From NCBI RefSeq assembly GCF_023343835.1, contig NC_064437.1:47841972-47905971 (forward strand): a stretch of 64,000 bases of DNA. The letters are read 5' to 3'. Each line of letters starts with the position of its first letter. Position 1 is the stretch's first letter. Of the stretch, positions 40,682 through 49,142 are shown piece by piece. Source of the stretch: Lagopus muta. Lineage: Eukaryota; Chordata; Aves; Galliformes; Phasianidae. The notes under the pieces were generated by a model. That model was not told the origin of the DNA. It did no database searches and saw only the letters and a program-made list of their open reading frames with translations. The translations under genes were made by a program, and so were the position numbers.

Positions 40682-43268
40682 TTATTTCTCTGCTTCCTCC
40701 ATCATATCCTGTCTGTCGCTTGTTACATCAGGTTTAATCTTTCTGGATGGGACCCACAAAATTTTTCCAGAGTTTTTGTGTTTTACCGCGGCATACCCTC
40801 TTCCCCATACCAGAATAGACCAGCCAGATTCCCAAATACCACTTTCCACCTTAATCTTGACAGGCGGCCCTTCTTCAATGATTTTTGGCTGCCAATGCTT
40901 TTGCATAGGGGTTCGCCTATTTTCCCCCTGTTCAAAATGATTTAACGCGTACAGTGCTCGAGCCAAAAGTTCTGCTTGATGGCTCACTGGGATCCTGCCT
41001 TTATATCCTTCCCCCTCCCCAAGGACATGAATCTTGTCCTTGAGGAGGCGATTAGCCCTCTCCACAATGGCTTGTCCCTGAGAGTTGCCGGGGATTCCTG
41101 TGCTATGATTAATCCCCCAGTGTGACAACCATTCCTGGGTTGACCGCGATACAAAGCAGGATCCATTGTCGGTCTTAATATGACATGGCATGCCGAGTGT
41201 TGCAATAGCTGTTGCCCAGTGGTGCTGAGCAGCAGAGGAGTTGGCGCAAGTGTGTTGAGTGGCAATGATAATCGAGGAGGAAGTATCTGTGGTGACTGCA
41301 AGCCACTGTTTTGGTGCCATGCAAGATTCTAATGTAAAGTTTGTCTGCCAGATTTCTAGGGGAGCAAGACCGTGGGGATTGACTCCCGCCCCAATAACCG
41401 GCGCCGAGTTGCAGTGCGGGCAGGTCTGGATAACTTCACGCGCTAACTGCAATGGAATGGAACAGGTCCGCGCTAGTGCTCGGGCCCCAATATGTAGGGC
41501 GGAGTGAAGATCACGTGCAGCCTGCAGAGTTAAAACCTGTGTCCCCGCTATCTTATCCGCAGCTGCATTTCCTGCAGTGAAAAATCCTGGTATCTCCGAA
41601 TGACTACGAACATGGAGGATAGCTATAGGTGCAGATCTAGATACCAGAGCCTCTTCCAGCAGAGAAGCAGTCTCCATACTTGGCTGGCCCTCATTGCCCA
41701 TTCGAAGCAGTAACCTCGCCACAAATGCTGAATCGGTAACAACATTGCATGGGAGTCTAGGCCATAAGCGCAAAGCCACTGCAACCGCTTTTGCCTCAAG
41801 CATCTGAACACTAATTGATCTGTCTGTTATCAGTTTGAACTCCCATTTGCTGCAAGCACCCTGCCAAACCACTGCTCCCTGGCCTGTGGTGGAGGAAGCG
41901 TCTGTAAAGATAGTTGGTCCCTCCACAGGGGTATCCAGTACTCTAATTCTAAGGGAGACGTGGAGGGGTTTTACTAGATCAAAGATAGGTAGCGAATCTG
42001 TATAATTGATTTTACCACCGAAACCCTGCAACGCAAGCAAGACATCATCTGGGAGAGGGTGAGTGCTTCTGAATGCATTTGGCAGGTATACGACATCGGG
42101 TTCTTTCCCTAGGGCCCTCACTGCAGTGAGCCGAGTCCTCCGGAGTAAAGAGATCAGCTGTTCCAGCCACGAAGTAAACGCTTTCACAGGTTGCACTGAG
42201 AACAGCCACCAGAGTGGGCGTGGCTGGGAACTCAAGGCGTGCCCCAGTACGGCTGCCGCCCCGTCCTGGCATCTAACCACCGCCCCCTCCAAAGGCTGAT
42301 CAGGATTCCATCGTGCAAGGGAGTTGGAGGAGCAAGCCTGTAAGATCTCCTGCCAGGCCGAATCCATTTCTGGGGTCCATGTTCTCTCTTCCCGGGGGTC
42401 TGACCCCTTTAACTGATCATAGAATGGTTTCATTAATCACGGAGGTATGCCCAGAGCGTTCCGCACCCACTGTATGGCACCCACCAATTTCTGAACGTCC
42501 CACAGGGTTCTAACGTGGGGCTTTATATCCAGCCCTTCCGGAACTACCGTAGTAGATCCAAACCGATACCCCAAGAACTCAATCCCTGGTCCCTTCTGAA
42601 CCTTCTCTTGTGAAATGACAAACCCCGCAGTAGTAAGAGCATTGATAGTTTGTTCCTCCAGTTTCTGCAGCTGGGATTCATCTGGAGCCGCTAGCAGCAG
42701 ATCATCCATATAATGGGCGAGTTTACAAGCCGGTAGCGATTGTCTAATCGGTTCCATGACCTACTACTAGCTGACATATGGTAGGAGAGCACATCATGCC
42801 TTGTGGAAGCACTTTCCATTGATACCTCTCCGCAGGCCCCTGATTATTCAAGGTTGGCACAGTGAACGCGAAAGCCTCCCGATCCTGCGCCGCCAAAGGG
42901 ATAGAAAAGAAACAGTCTTTGAGGTCGATGACCATTAAAGGCCACCCCTCCGGTATGGCTGAAAGCAAGGGGCCACCTTGCTGAACTGGACCAAAAGGAA
43001 CAAGTTGAGCATTAACTGCGCGGAGGTCATGTAGCAACCAAAATGATCCTGATGATTTTAGGATAACAAAAACAGGAGTGTTCCAGCAGCTGAGAGATTG
43101 TTCTAAATGGCCCAATTGAAACTCTCGCGAAACTAATTGTCTTAGCGCTATTAATTTATCAGAAGGGAGGGGCCACTGATCCACCCAAATAGGATGGACG
43201 TCCTGTTTCCAGCGCAAGGGAATAGCGTGTTGCATTCCTAACTGGTGGACAGTGGCCCTATCTATAAA
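40682..43268 (-). pseudogene. pol: pol: reverse transcriptase, RNase H and integrase (broken)
   Basis: The frame opens at the AAATTTA slippery site (43271-43265) in the -1 frame relative to protease. The reverse transcriptase reads through VLPQGM, then a frame change near 42755 shifts to another frame holding HYMDD (YMDD at 42712-42701). An in-frame TGA at 42439-42437 interrupts it again, and it stays open from 42433 to the stop at 40682. That last segment holds the connection and RNase H, then an integrase with HHCC zinc site (codons at 41506, 41494, 41422, 41413) and a D35E pair (41170 and 41062). The first catalytic position at 41341-41339 is AAC, Asn, instead of Asp. Domain order and motifs match alpharetroviral Pol. 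It cannot make an active enzyme as it stands. Confidence 0.93.
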
Positions 43269-43764
43269 TTTGTCATGCGTACTCCTAGTTCATCAAGGAA
43301 ATCCCTTCCCAAGAGGGATCCTGATACGGGGCCTATCAATGGTTTCATGAGCACAGGCTTTTCCAGTGTTCCATCCTTATCTATTACAGAGATCTCGACC
43401 TCCGCCTCCGATCTCTTGGTGTTCATAGACCCCCCAATTCCAGTGACTGCAAATAGAGAGAATTGCGCTGGCCATTCTTCTGGCCAATCATAATCCGCAA
43501 TCACCAAGACATCCGCCCCGGGGTCCAGCAAGGCTGTAATCAAAACAGTGTGGGGGCTCGGTGACTGTGAGGGCAAGGACCCTGTATACGTGAGTATGAC
43601 TCTAACTATGGGGCGTTCTCCCATTCCCATAGTCAGTGCCACTGTGGGTGAGGGGCCCACTGAGGTGCGGGACCTCGACCCTGGGTGCGTGGAGTAGCAT
43701 TGGCTGGCCCATTTGGTGGTATGGGGGAGGGGCCCTGGGCCTGAGGCACCCTCCCTTTCCCATT
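43262..43764 (-). CDS. pro: Retroviral aspartic protease (pro), separate frame
   Basis: Read in the -1 frame relative to gag, ending at TAG 43264-43262. The open frame continues upstream to 43912; I give the start as the codon following the candidate slippery site. The active-site motif is LLDPGADV with the catalytic Asp codon at 43525-43523. Family members normally have Thr or Ser where Pro stands (43522-43520), so activity is doubtful. The C-terminal GRDFLDELG region and the end just before the frameshift site are alpharetrovirus-like. Classical alpharetroviruses keep protease in the gag frame, so the separate frame is odd: it may be a real second frameshift or an indel. Confidence 0.8.
43265..43271 (-). 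promoter_or_regulatory. pro-pol -1 ribosomal frameshift site AAATTTA
   Basis: On the minus strand the heptamer AAATTTA sits directly before the protease stop TAG, in phase A_AAT_TTA. This is the same heptamer and stop arrangement as the classical alpharetroviral gag-pol shift site. The pol frame is open across it. Confidence 0.85.
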
Positions 43765-43768
43765 TCCC
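43762..43768 (-). promoter_or_regulatory. Candidate gag-pro -1 frameshift site GGGAAAT
   Basis: GGGAAAT on the minus strand is in the right phase for gag (G_GGA_AAT) and lies within the overlap where both the gag and protease frames are open (43912-43633). It fits the X_XXY_YYZ rule and resembles betaretroviral gag-pro sites. Whether a downstream structure exists was not tested. Confidence 0.45.
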
Positions 43769-44810
43769 TGCGGCGATATAACAAACTTTCGACACTGGCG
43801 CGCGGTGTGACCTGATCTCCCACAGGCTTGGCAAGTCTGGTCCGGCTCTGCTTCCCCTTTCTGTCTTCCAGAGGCTCGGCATTGGGCTCTGAAGTGACCA
43901 AACTGTCCGCACTTAAAACACGGTCCCCTATTCTGATTCTCTCTCACAGCCATTGCTGCTACTAATGCTGTTGCTAATCCCTCATTAGTGAGAGGCATTG
44001 TTCTCTGTTTCTCTAGTACATACCTAATGATATCTCCCGGAGTACTGAGGTTGTCGGGAGCGGCTCGAACAAGATCCTTAACATTTTTGTGTGATTTCTG
44101 TTTAAAACAATCCATGATTACTGCATTATGGGCAATCTTTGGCAGATCTGAGCCTTCTACTGCCCGAATCAATCGATTGGCAAAATCTGAGAATGACTCA
44201 GATGGACCCTGGGCTACCTCTGCCCAGGGAGCAGAAGGTTCAGCTGTCCTTGAGAACCTTCTGAAGGCTGTCAGAGCTGCTTCTGTACCCGCCATCAGCT
44301 CTCCAGGGCGAAGGTATCTGAACTGGCCTTCAGGGGACCCAGTCATGCCTTCTCCATACCCCAACAACCGTGTCAGACTAGTTACCTCTCCCAGTTCCCT
44401 ACCATTTGCTGGGTGTCGTGGGTCATGTGTCGCTGCAGCAACTACGGCCCTGAGCTGTGCCGACCACTCTTCCTTCCATAACATATACTGCGCTGGCTCA
44501 AGTATCACCTGCATGAGGCCCTCTATATCGTATGGGAGCAAAGGCCCGGGAGCCATAATTGCCTCCAGTGCAGAGAGTGTAGCGGGCGATCGTAAACCCT
44601 TCTTCCCTATTGTCTCAGCGAGGCGAGTTACTACCTTTGGATCTAAAGGAACCCAAACAGGTCCCTGTCCCCTGATCTCTACAGGGAATGCCTTATAATC
44701 ATCCAAAAGATCTGCCGCTCTCATCTCCTCCCTTACCCAGCCCCAATCAATAAATAAGGCCCCTTTCCCCAAGTCAGCTGGGACCCTGGCCGTTTGGGAG
44801 GGCAGGGGCA

Positions 44811-44915
44811 GAGCTGCAACCATCAATCACTTGGCCCCTGAGGGCGGAGCCGCAATCATCAATCGCTCAGCCCCTGAGGGCAGAGCCGCAGCCAGCAATC
44901 GCTCGCCCCCTGCCC
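44811..44915 (-). repeat. 36-nt in-frame tandem repeat in gag
   Basis: About three imperfect copies of a 36-nt unit encode a repeated 12-residue motif with the core PSGAERL, between the matrix and capsid domains. The premature TGA falls in the last copy, where the sister copies have CGC or CGA-type arginine codons. Confidence 0.75.
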
Positions 44916-45415
44916 CTCCCCGTGTAGGATCCTCCCCCTGACGAAAACTCCGCAACGAGGGATATAGGCAAGGATACGGGGGCGGAGCCGTCAGCGATGA
45001 TGGCGGCTCTTCCTCCTTCTTTTCCGGTGGTGATGTTTCAGGCATGGTCGGTGTCTCCAGCGCCATCTTGTCTTGGGGCAGATCCTTGAAGGGGTTAGAG
45101 TCTCCCGGCCGTGGTGACCCCTCCCCACCCGGATCCATACCCAACAGATCTCTGGCAAGGTTTTTGGCGGTCTTTTCTTCCCTCGCCGCCGTCAAAGCAC
45201 CCCGAATCAGACCCCAAAATTTAAGCACCGACGCCCCTTGGGACGACAAAGCTCTCTCAGAGAGCACTAATGTCAAAGAGTCCCATTTGCCGGAGTCATA
45301 AATATCATAAGGAGAAGAGAGAAGTCCCTCCTTTTCAAGAAAAGAAAGAACGGTGGCCACCTCCTTCTTAGAAGGGGCGGTTTTCCCGCAGTACGTTTTA
45401 CAGGCTTGATATAAT

Positions 45416-45417
45416 AC
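45416..45417 (-). other. Candidate major splice donor in gag
   Basis: AAG/GTATTA directly after the sixth gag codon. Alpharetroviruses have their splice donor at this same place, so env and gag would share a start codon. Inference by analogy. Confidence 0.55.
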
Positions 45418-45435
45418 CTTAGTGATGGATTCCAT

Positions 45436-45631
45436 TGTCGCCCAGGGAATTCAGACCCTCCACGACCTTCCATCAGCTACCGTGGTGTGATAACTTCGCA
45501 GCGCTGCTTTTAGCCCCAGGGGATCAGCCCCTCCGGCTCTTCCGCTGCCTTACCACGGCAGGCTCCTGCGTCCGTCCCGCAGCCGGCTGTCACACTTCCA
45601 CAAATGAGACTTCCTCACATGGGGCACCATT
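45436..45631 (-). other. Provirus untranslated leader
   Basis: About 196 nt between the 5' LTR and the gag ATG, holding the primer-binding site and presumably the packaging signal. No conserved short upstream frame was recognised. Confidence 0.7.
45612..45629 (-). other. Primer-binding site (primer uncertain)
   Basis: Two nucleotides after the 5' LTR the minus strand reads TGGTGCCCCATGTGAGGA, starting with the obligatory TGG. It resembles the tRNA-Trp site used by alpharetroviruses only if one or two bases were lost. I could not match it with confidence to any other tRNA 3' end. Confidence 0.6.
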
Positions 45632-45964
45632 TGTCGCCTTTGTTTCGGCGACCCTGATTGAAGTCTCCTTGTGAAAGTGTTCCGACAGCCCTGGTCAGTT
45701 TTGCACGCTTCTCATGACACCAATATGGTGAGCGGCAAAATGGCGTTTATTGCAGGGAGCACAACCTTTTTAAAGCTTTCCCCATGCCTTAGGGCCACTA
45801 CCGTTGTCTCTGACCAATGGACATGTGGCATGTGTTGTTTCTTCCTTATTTGGTCTATCCTGTTCTTCTCTCTTATCTTCAGGTCATTTGTTACCATGCT
45901 TTCCCAGGGGCCGAGGGCCCCCTGTCGACCCTGGCGACTGCCCCAGGCCATTCAGCTAACTACA
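45632..45964 (-). repeat. 5' LTR of the provirus
   Basis: 333 bp with TG...CA ends on the minus strand. It contains a TATA-like TTTAAAAAGG (45774-45765) and AATAAA (45751-45746), and CCAAT-type ATTGGTC further upstream. The transcription start is expected about 25 nt below the TATA-like box. Confidence 0.95.
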
Positions 45965-45970
45965 GAGTGT
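45965..45970. repeat. Right target-site duplication of the provirus
   Basis: GAGTGT, identical to 37377-37382. The sequence resumes exactly as at the empty sites of the other units. Confidence 0.93.
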
Positions 45971-46048
45971 CTCAGTCACATCAGGGTGGGCAATGACTGT
46001 TGTTCAAGAAGAGTTCTGATGTTGGAGATGGCAACTGTTTTCACTTGT

Positions 46049-46207
46049 CTAACGTGGAATAAATGAGATCTCATAAGGTCGGGGTATATTTGTCAATGTG
46101 GTGATTATGGGAGAAATGTCAACATCCTTGCGATCTACAACGGTCTTCAGAGTAAAGTTCTGCAGGATGGATGTTAAAAATAAGAATATCTCCATCCGGG
46201 CCAGACC
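46049..46207 (-). pseudogene. Gutted CYP2H-like copy D (only part of exon 9)
   Basis: The last 159 nt of the coding region remain, reading [10 protein letters not shown] through to the same C-terminus and stop as the intact genes. Homology ends abruptly at 46207. The heme-binding Cys, exons 1-8, and the TATA promoter are gone, corresponding to positions 4376-10248 of unit 1 (5873 bp). Residues TVVDRKD with [10 protein letters not shown] are close to copies B and C. It cannot make a P450. Confidence 0.93.
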
Positions 46208-46221
46208 ATCTCCATCCAGCC
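46208..46221. other. 14-nt filler at the copy D deletion junction
   Basis: ATCTCCATCCAGCC matches neither parent at the join. It is a near-copy of ATCTCCATCCGGGCC a few bases upstream (46187-46201). The sequence to its right resumes at the equivalent of position 10249 in unit 1. Confidence 0.85.
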
Positions 46222-47676
46222 AGTAGAGCCCATCTGCTGAATGTATGCTTGCTGTTGTCCTTATGCCTAGGGTGATTTCTGGCTGCTTCTCCAACATGTG
46301 TGCAGAGTGGAGGGAGCTGTGGATGAAATAGGGGCATCTTCACAAGTGTTTTATAGGTATTTCACCTTCACTTCTCGAACGGAGTGAGAACATGGGTCTG
46401 AGGTCATGCATGCAGATTTCCAGGGAAAAAACTGCATTTTCCCTGATCTCTTTTACGCAGTGCACAGTTTCCATAGCATTTGCTGGAAGATTTGAAAAGT
46501 TATCCACAAAGCACAGAGCCCTGTGGCAGCGTGTGCTCTCCTTCAGCGTGTGATGGTTCAAGAAACTTTCCGAATATCCAGAGAAGATGTGAATGTCCGT
46601 GAAAGTTAATGTCACTCTGATCATAGAGTAACAGAATGAGAGCTTTTATTAGTAGTAGTTATTTAATAGAACAGAAAAGCATAGGTGATGTATTACACGT
46701 CCAACTACTCTACCTCACACATACATAGTATCTAGATCCAGTTTCTGGGATACAAATTCTGAGACAAGACTGTGTGTTTGATATGCTTTAGTGAGGAAAG
46801 AGACGTGCGTCAGGAGTGTGCTGCAGCAGCAGCCCCTGCTCCGACTACTTTTGGGGCAGCCTCTATGCAAGGACACAGACAAGCAAGAGACTGTACCGGA
46901 GGCAAACCTGCAAGTGTGCCAGCACCTCTGGAAGGCATTCTTCTGCCTTCTGGCAGAGCTAGTGAATAGAAGAGAAAACTGGATGTTAAGTGGGCCTCTA
47001 CACCACCTAAGAGGCCCAAGAGTACCAAAAAACGAAAATAACCTGTTGTGGTTTGACCCATCAGGCAGCTGAACACCACACAAACGTTTGCTTCTTCCCC
47101 CCGGGTGGGATGAGGGAGGGAACTGGAAAGAATAGGAGTTGTGGGTTGAGATCAAAACTATTCCCTGAGACAGAAGAAGAAAATGGAAACAAAAGTGCAG
47201 TGATAACTGTATGTACAGGCTCAGCGTAATTACTCTCCTCTTGCTGACCAATGTACAGCAAGAATACAACTTGCTGCCGGCTGATAGCCAGGAGCAACAC
47301 AAGGTCTCACTCCAAAATGCACAGTGTCAGTGTCTGCCTTACAAGACAAAGACTTTGCTATGACCAGGTGTATTAAGATCCATGAAAAATTCAGCATTCA
47401 ATGATTTACAAAACATGCATACTTGTAACATGCTATGCTGGTAGGGCTCAAGATAAGATAAAGATCTTGTTGTGATTCAGGTGATTGCAGAAATGCCATT
47501 TGACCAGTCAGCACAAAAGATTTGGTTAAATATTTGTGTTTGAACTCACAGGACCCAAAACACAACTCAGTTGATGCAGGACCAAGCCAGTGACGTGACT
47601 TCTGCTCTTCAGTCAATTGGAATTGGAATGTGCAGCACACTGTTACACCCTGGCTTGATCTTGGAAAGTGCAAGGA
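46222..47676. other. Distal 5' flank of lost gene D and start of unit 5 spacer
   Basis: No gene is seen. From 46222 to about 47650 the sequence is nearly identical to 61835-63265 in units 5 and 6, sharing private variants such as CATGGGTCTGAGGTCATG. A 6-bp duplication (GGAATT) lies near 47619-47630. It ends at the CR1 insertion. Confidence 0.6.
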
Positions 47677-47877
47677 TCGCCGTTACAAAAAGCCCTCGGG
47701 AGTGCAGCGACACGTCGCTGCCCACCTGAGACACAGCGGAGGAGGTAGTACAGCTCTCTCCCAGGCTGTCTGAACGTGGTGCTTTTGTAAGGTACCCCTG
47801 TCTGCACTCCTCTGCAAGGAGTCCTGTTTTTGCTATTGGTGGACTTTCTTGTTGAGTTAGTGAGCCTGCTGGTAGCC
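47677..47877 (+). promoter_or_regulatory. CR1 5' UTR with presumed internal promoter
   Basis: About 200 nt, richer in G+C than the host spacer, directly before ORF1. CR1 elements are thought to carry an internal promoter here. I recognise no specific motif. The exact 5' end of the family was not checked. Confidence 0.55.
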
Positions 47878-49140
47878 ATGGGTGCACCCCGGCAGAAGGC
47901 TTCAAACACAAAAACTGTGAGGAGCCATGCAGAGGTCCCGAGCACGCGCGCCAGAAAGACAGTAACCAAGAAGACGGTCCAGAGCCAGACTGAGGTCTGG
48001 TGCATGCATAGAGAGGAGAACAAGGGAATGAAGTGTGTGGCGACTCAGACAGAGATAACATCACGAGATGCTAGTGTGCAGGTCACTGGCTGTGAGGAGT
48101 GCCACAGCCTGGCCTTTGCAGTGCCACAGGAAGCAGGCAGCACTTGTACAAGGTGCGAGCAATTGAATGACTTGCTCAGCCTTGTGATTAGCCTGAAGGA
48201 GGAAGTGGAGAGGCTGAGGACTATAAAAGAGTGTGAGAGGGAGATTGACTGGTGGTGTCAGTCCCTCTCAACCTCAGGTTCTCGGCACACAGACGAGGCT
48301 CCTCACGGAGCACGTCCGCCCCTGCCACCTTACAAACACCTGGTAAAGGGGAACCAGCCAGCTGACAGCGTTTCAGCGAGCCCCCTGTCCTCTCTTCCCC
48401 CTAACAGCAATTTGAGAAGGGAGGAGGAGTGGAAACGGGTACCTGCTCGGCGGAGGGGGCATCCCCCATCCCGACCATCCCCGGCTCCCCAGGTGCCTCT
48501 GCGTAACAGGTTTGAGGCCCTGGAAGTTGAGGGGGGGACGAGTGAGAGTGCGGAGACGGGTTCACCCGTGAGGTTGCCTCAGGCGAAGCGGTCGCCCCCA
48601 ACCCTCAAGACTGCTTCTACCCGTAAGGACAGGAGGGTGATTGTCATAGGCGACTCCCTTCTGCAAGGAACAGAAGGCCCTATATGCCGGCCCGACCCTA
48701 CCCACAGAGAGGTGTGCTGCCTTCCTGGAGCACGGGTCAGGGACATTTCAAAGAAAATTCCTAGGTTGATTCGGCCTTCAGATTATTACCCGCTCTTAAT
48801 AATTCAGGCTGGCGGCGAGGAAGTTGATAAGGAAAGCCTGAGGTCTATCAAGAAAGACTTCAGGGGAATGGGGCGAATACTTGAAGGAGCTGGGGTGCAG
48901 GTGGTCTTTTCTTCTATGCCCGTGGTGTCAGGGAAAGGTACAGGGAGGATCCAAAATACCCAACTCTTCAATAGATGGCTTAAGAGCTGGTGCAGGCGCA
49001 AGAATTTCGGCTTTTTTGACCATGGGGCAATTTACACTGCACCTGGCATGATGGCTGCTGATGCATGCAGCCTGTCCCTGAGGGGTAAGAGGATCTTAGC
49101 TGAAGAATTAGCGGGACTCATTGACAGGTCTTTAAACTAG
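47878..49140 (+). CDS. CR1 ORF1 protein (zinc-finger-like, coiled coil, SGNH esterase-type)
   Basis: The start at 47878 was chosen because ATGGGTGCACC has a good Kozak context; the open frame extends 48 nt further up without an ATG. The product has 420 residues. Residues 72-93 contain two CxxC pairs (Cys72, 75, 90, 93), followed by a short predicted coiled coil. A Pro/Arg-rich linker leads to the C-terminal half with VIVIGDSLL, the Gly-Asp-Ser block of SGNH/GDSL-type esterases (Ser at about 260). CR1 ORF1 proteins are RNA-binding chaperones acting with ORF2 in retrotransposition. No break is seen. Confidence 0.9.
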   Translation: MGAPRQKASNTKTVRSHAEVPSTRARKTVTKKTVQSQTEVWCMHREENKGMKCVATQTEITSRDASVQVTGCEECHSLAFAVPQEAGSTCTRCEQLNDLLSLVISLKEEVERLRTIKECEREIDWWCQSLSTSGSRHTDEAPHGARPPLPPYKHLVKGNQPADSVSASPLSSLPPNSNLRREEEWKRVPARRRGHPPSRPSPAPQVPLRNRFEALEVEGGTSESAETGSPVRLPQAKRSPPTLKTASTRKDRRVIVIGDSLLQGTEGPICRPDPTHREVCCLPGARVRDISKKIPRLIRPSDYYPLLIIQAGGEEVDKESLRSIKKDFRGMGRILEGAGVQVVFSSMPVVSGKGTGRIQNTQLFNRWLKSWCRRKNFGFFDHGAIYTAPGMMAADACSLSLRGKRILAEELAGLIDRSLN

Positions 49141-49142
49141 GA

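Larger units (their letters stand above)
43633..45435 (-). pseudogene. gag: gag polyprotein with one premature stop
   Basis: The ATG at 45435 is followed by 600 codons to the stop at 43633, interrupted by TGA at 44829-44827 (codon 203). Before the stop is an alpharetrovirus-type matrix domain (codons 1-100) and a proline-rich linker. After it come capsid with the major homology region QGPSESFSDFANRL (about codons 409-422) and nucleocapsid with two CCHC knuckles starting at about codons 506 and 535. The stop falls in a 36-nt tandem repeat that codes a 12-residue motif three times. A donor-like AAG/GTATTA follows codon 6. The stop separates matrix from capsid, so no complete Gag can be made without readthrough. 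Confidence 0.93.
37383..45964 (-). mobile_element. Complete alpharetrovirus-like endogenous provirus (8582 bp)
   Basis: The order on the minus strand is 5' LTR (45964-45632), primer-binding site, gag, pro, pol, env, polypurine tract, 3' LTR (37715-37383). The ends are TG...CA and a 6-bp target duplication flanks it. The matrix, capsid with major homology region, protease end, reverse transcriptase and integrase all read as alpharetrovirus relatives, while env is not of the classical avian leukosis type as far as I can tell. The two LTRs differ at 8 of 333 positions by my count, so insertion is fairly recent but not newest. Gag and pol are disabled. The element lies in the same orientation as gene D, 84 nt past its stop. 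Confidence 0.95.
33214..47037. repeat. Tandem array unit 4 (gutted gene D plus provirus)
   Basis: This unit is 13.82 kb long. Removing the 8.58-kb provirus and its duplicated target leaves about 5.2 kb, so about 5.87 kb of the standard unit is missing: everything from inside exon 9 to about 300 bp upstream of exon 1. Confidence 0.93.

Noticed and set aside
43988-44698. 236-codon plus-strand frame opposite gag
   Set aside because: Antisense shadow of the capsid coding sequence. Codon bias and motifs support only the minus strand.
45671-46066. 131-codon frame running from the LTR into the gene D 3' region
   Set aside because: It is a chance fusion across the provirus boundary, antisense to the LTR, with no counterpart as a protein.
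46715-47302. 195-codon minus-strand frame, longest in the spacer
   Set aside because: The frame is shorter or broken at the same place in units 1-3 and 5-6, where stops split it. It has low-complexity composition and no recognisable domain.
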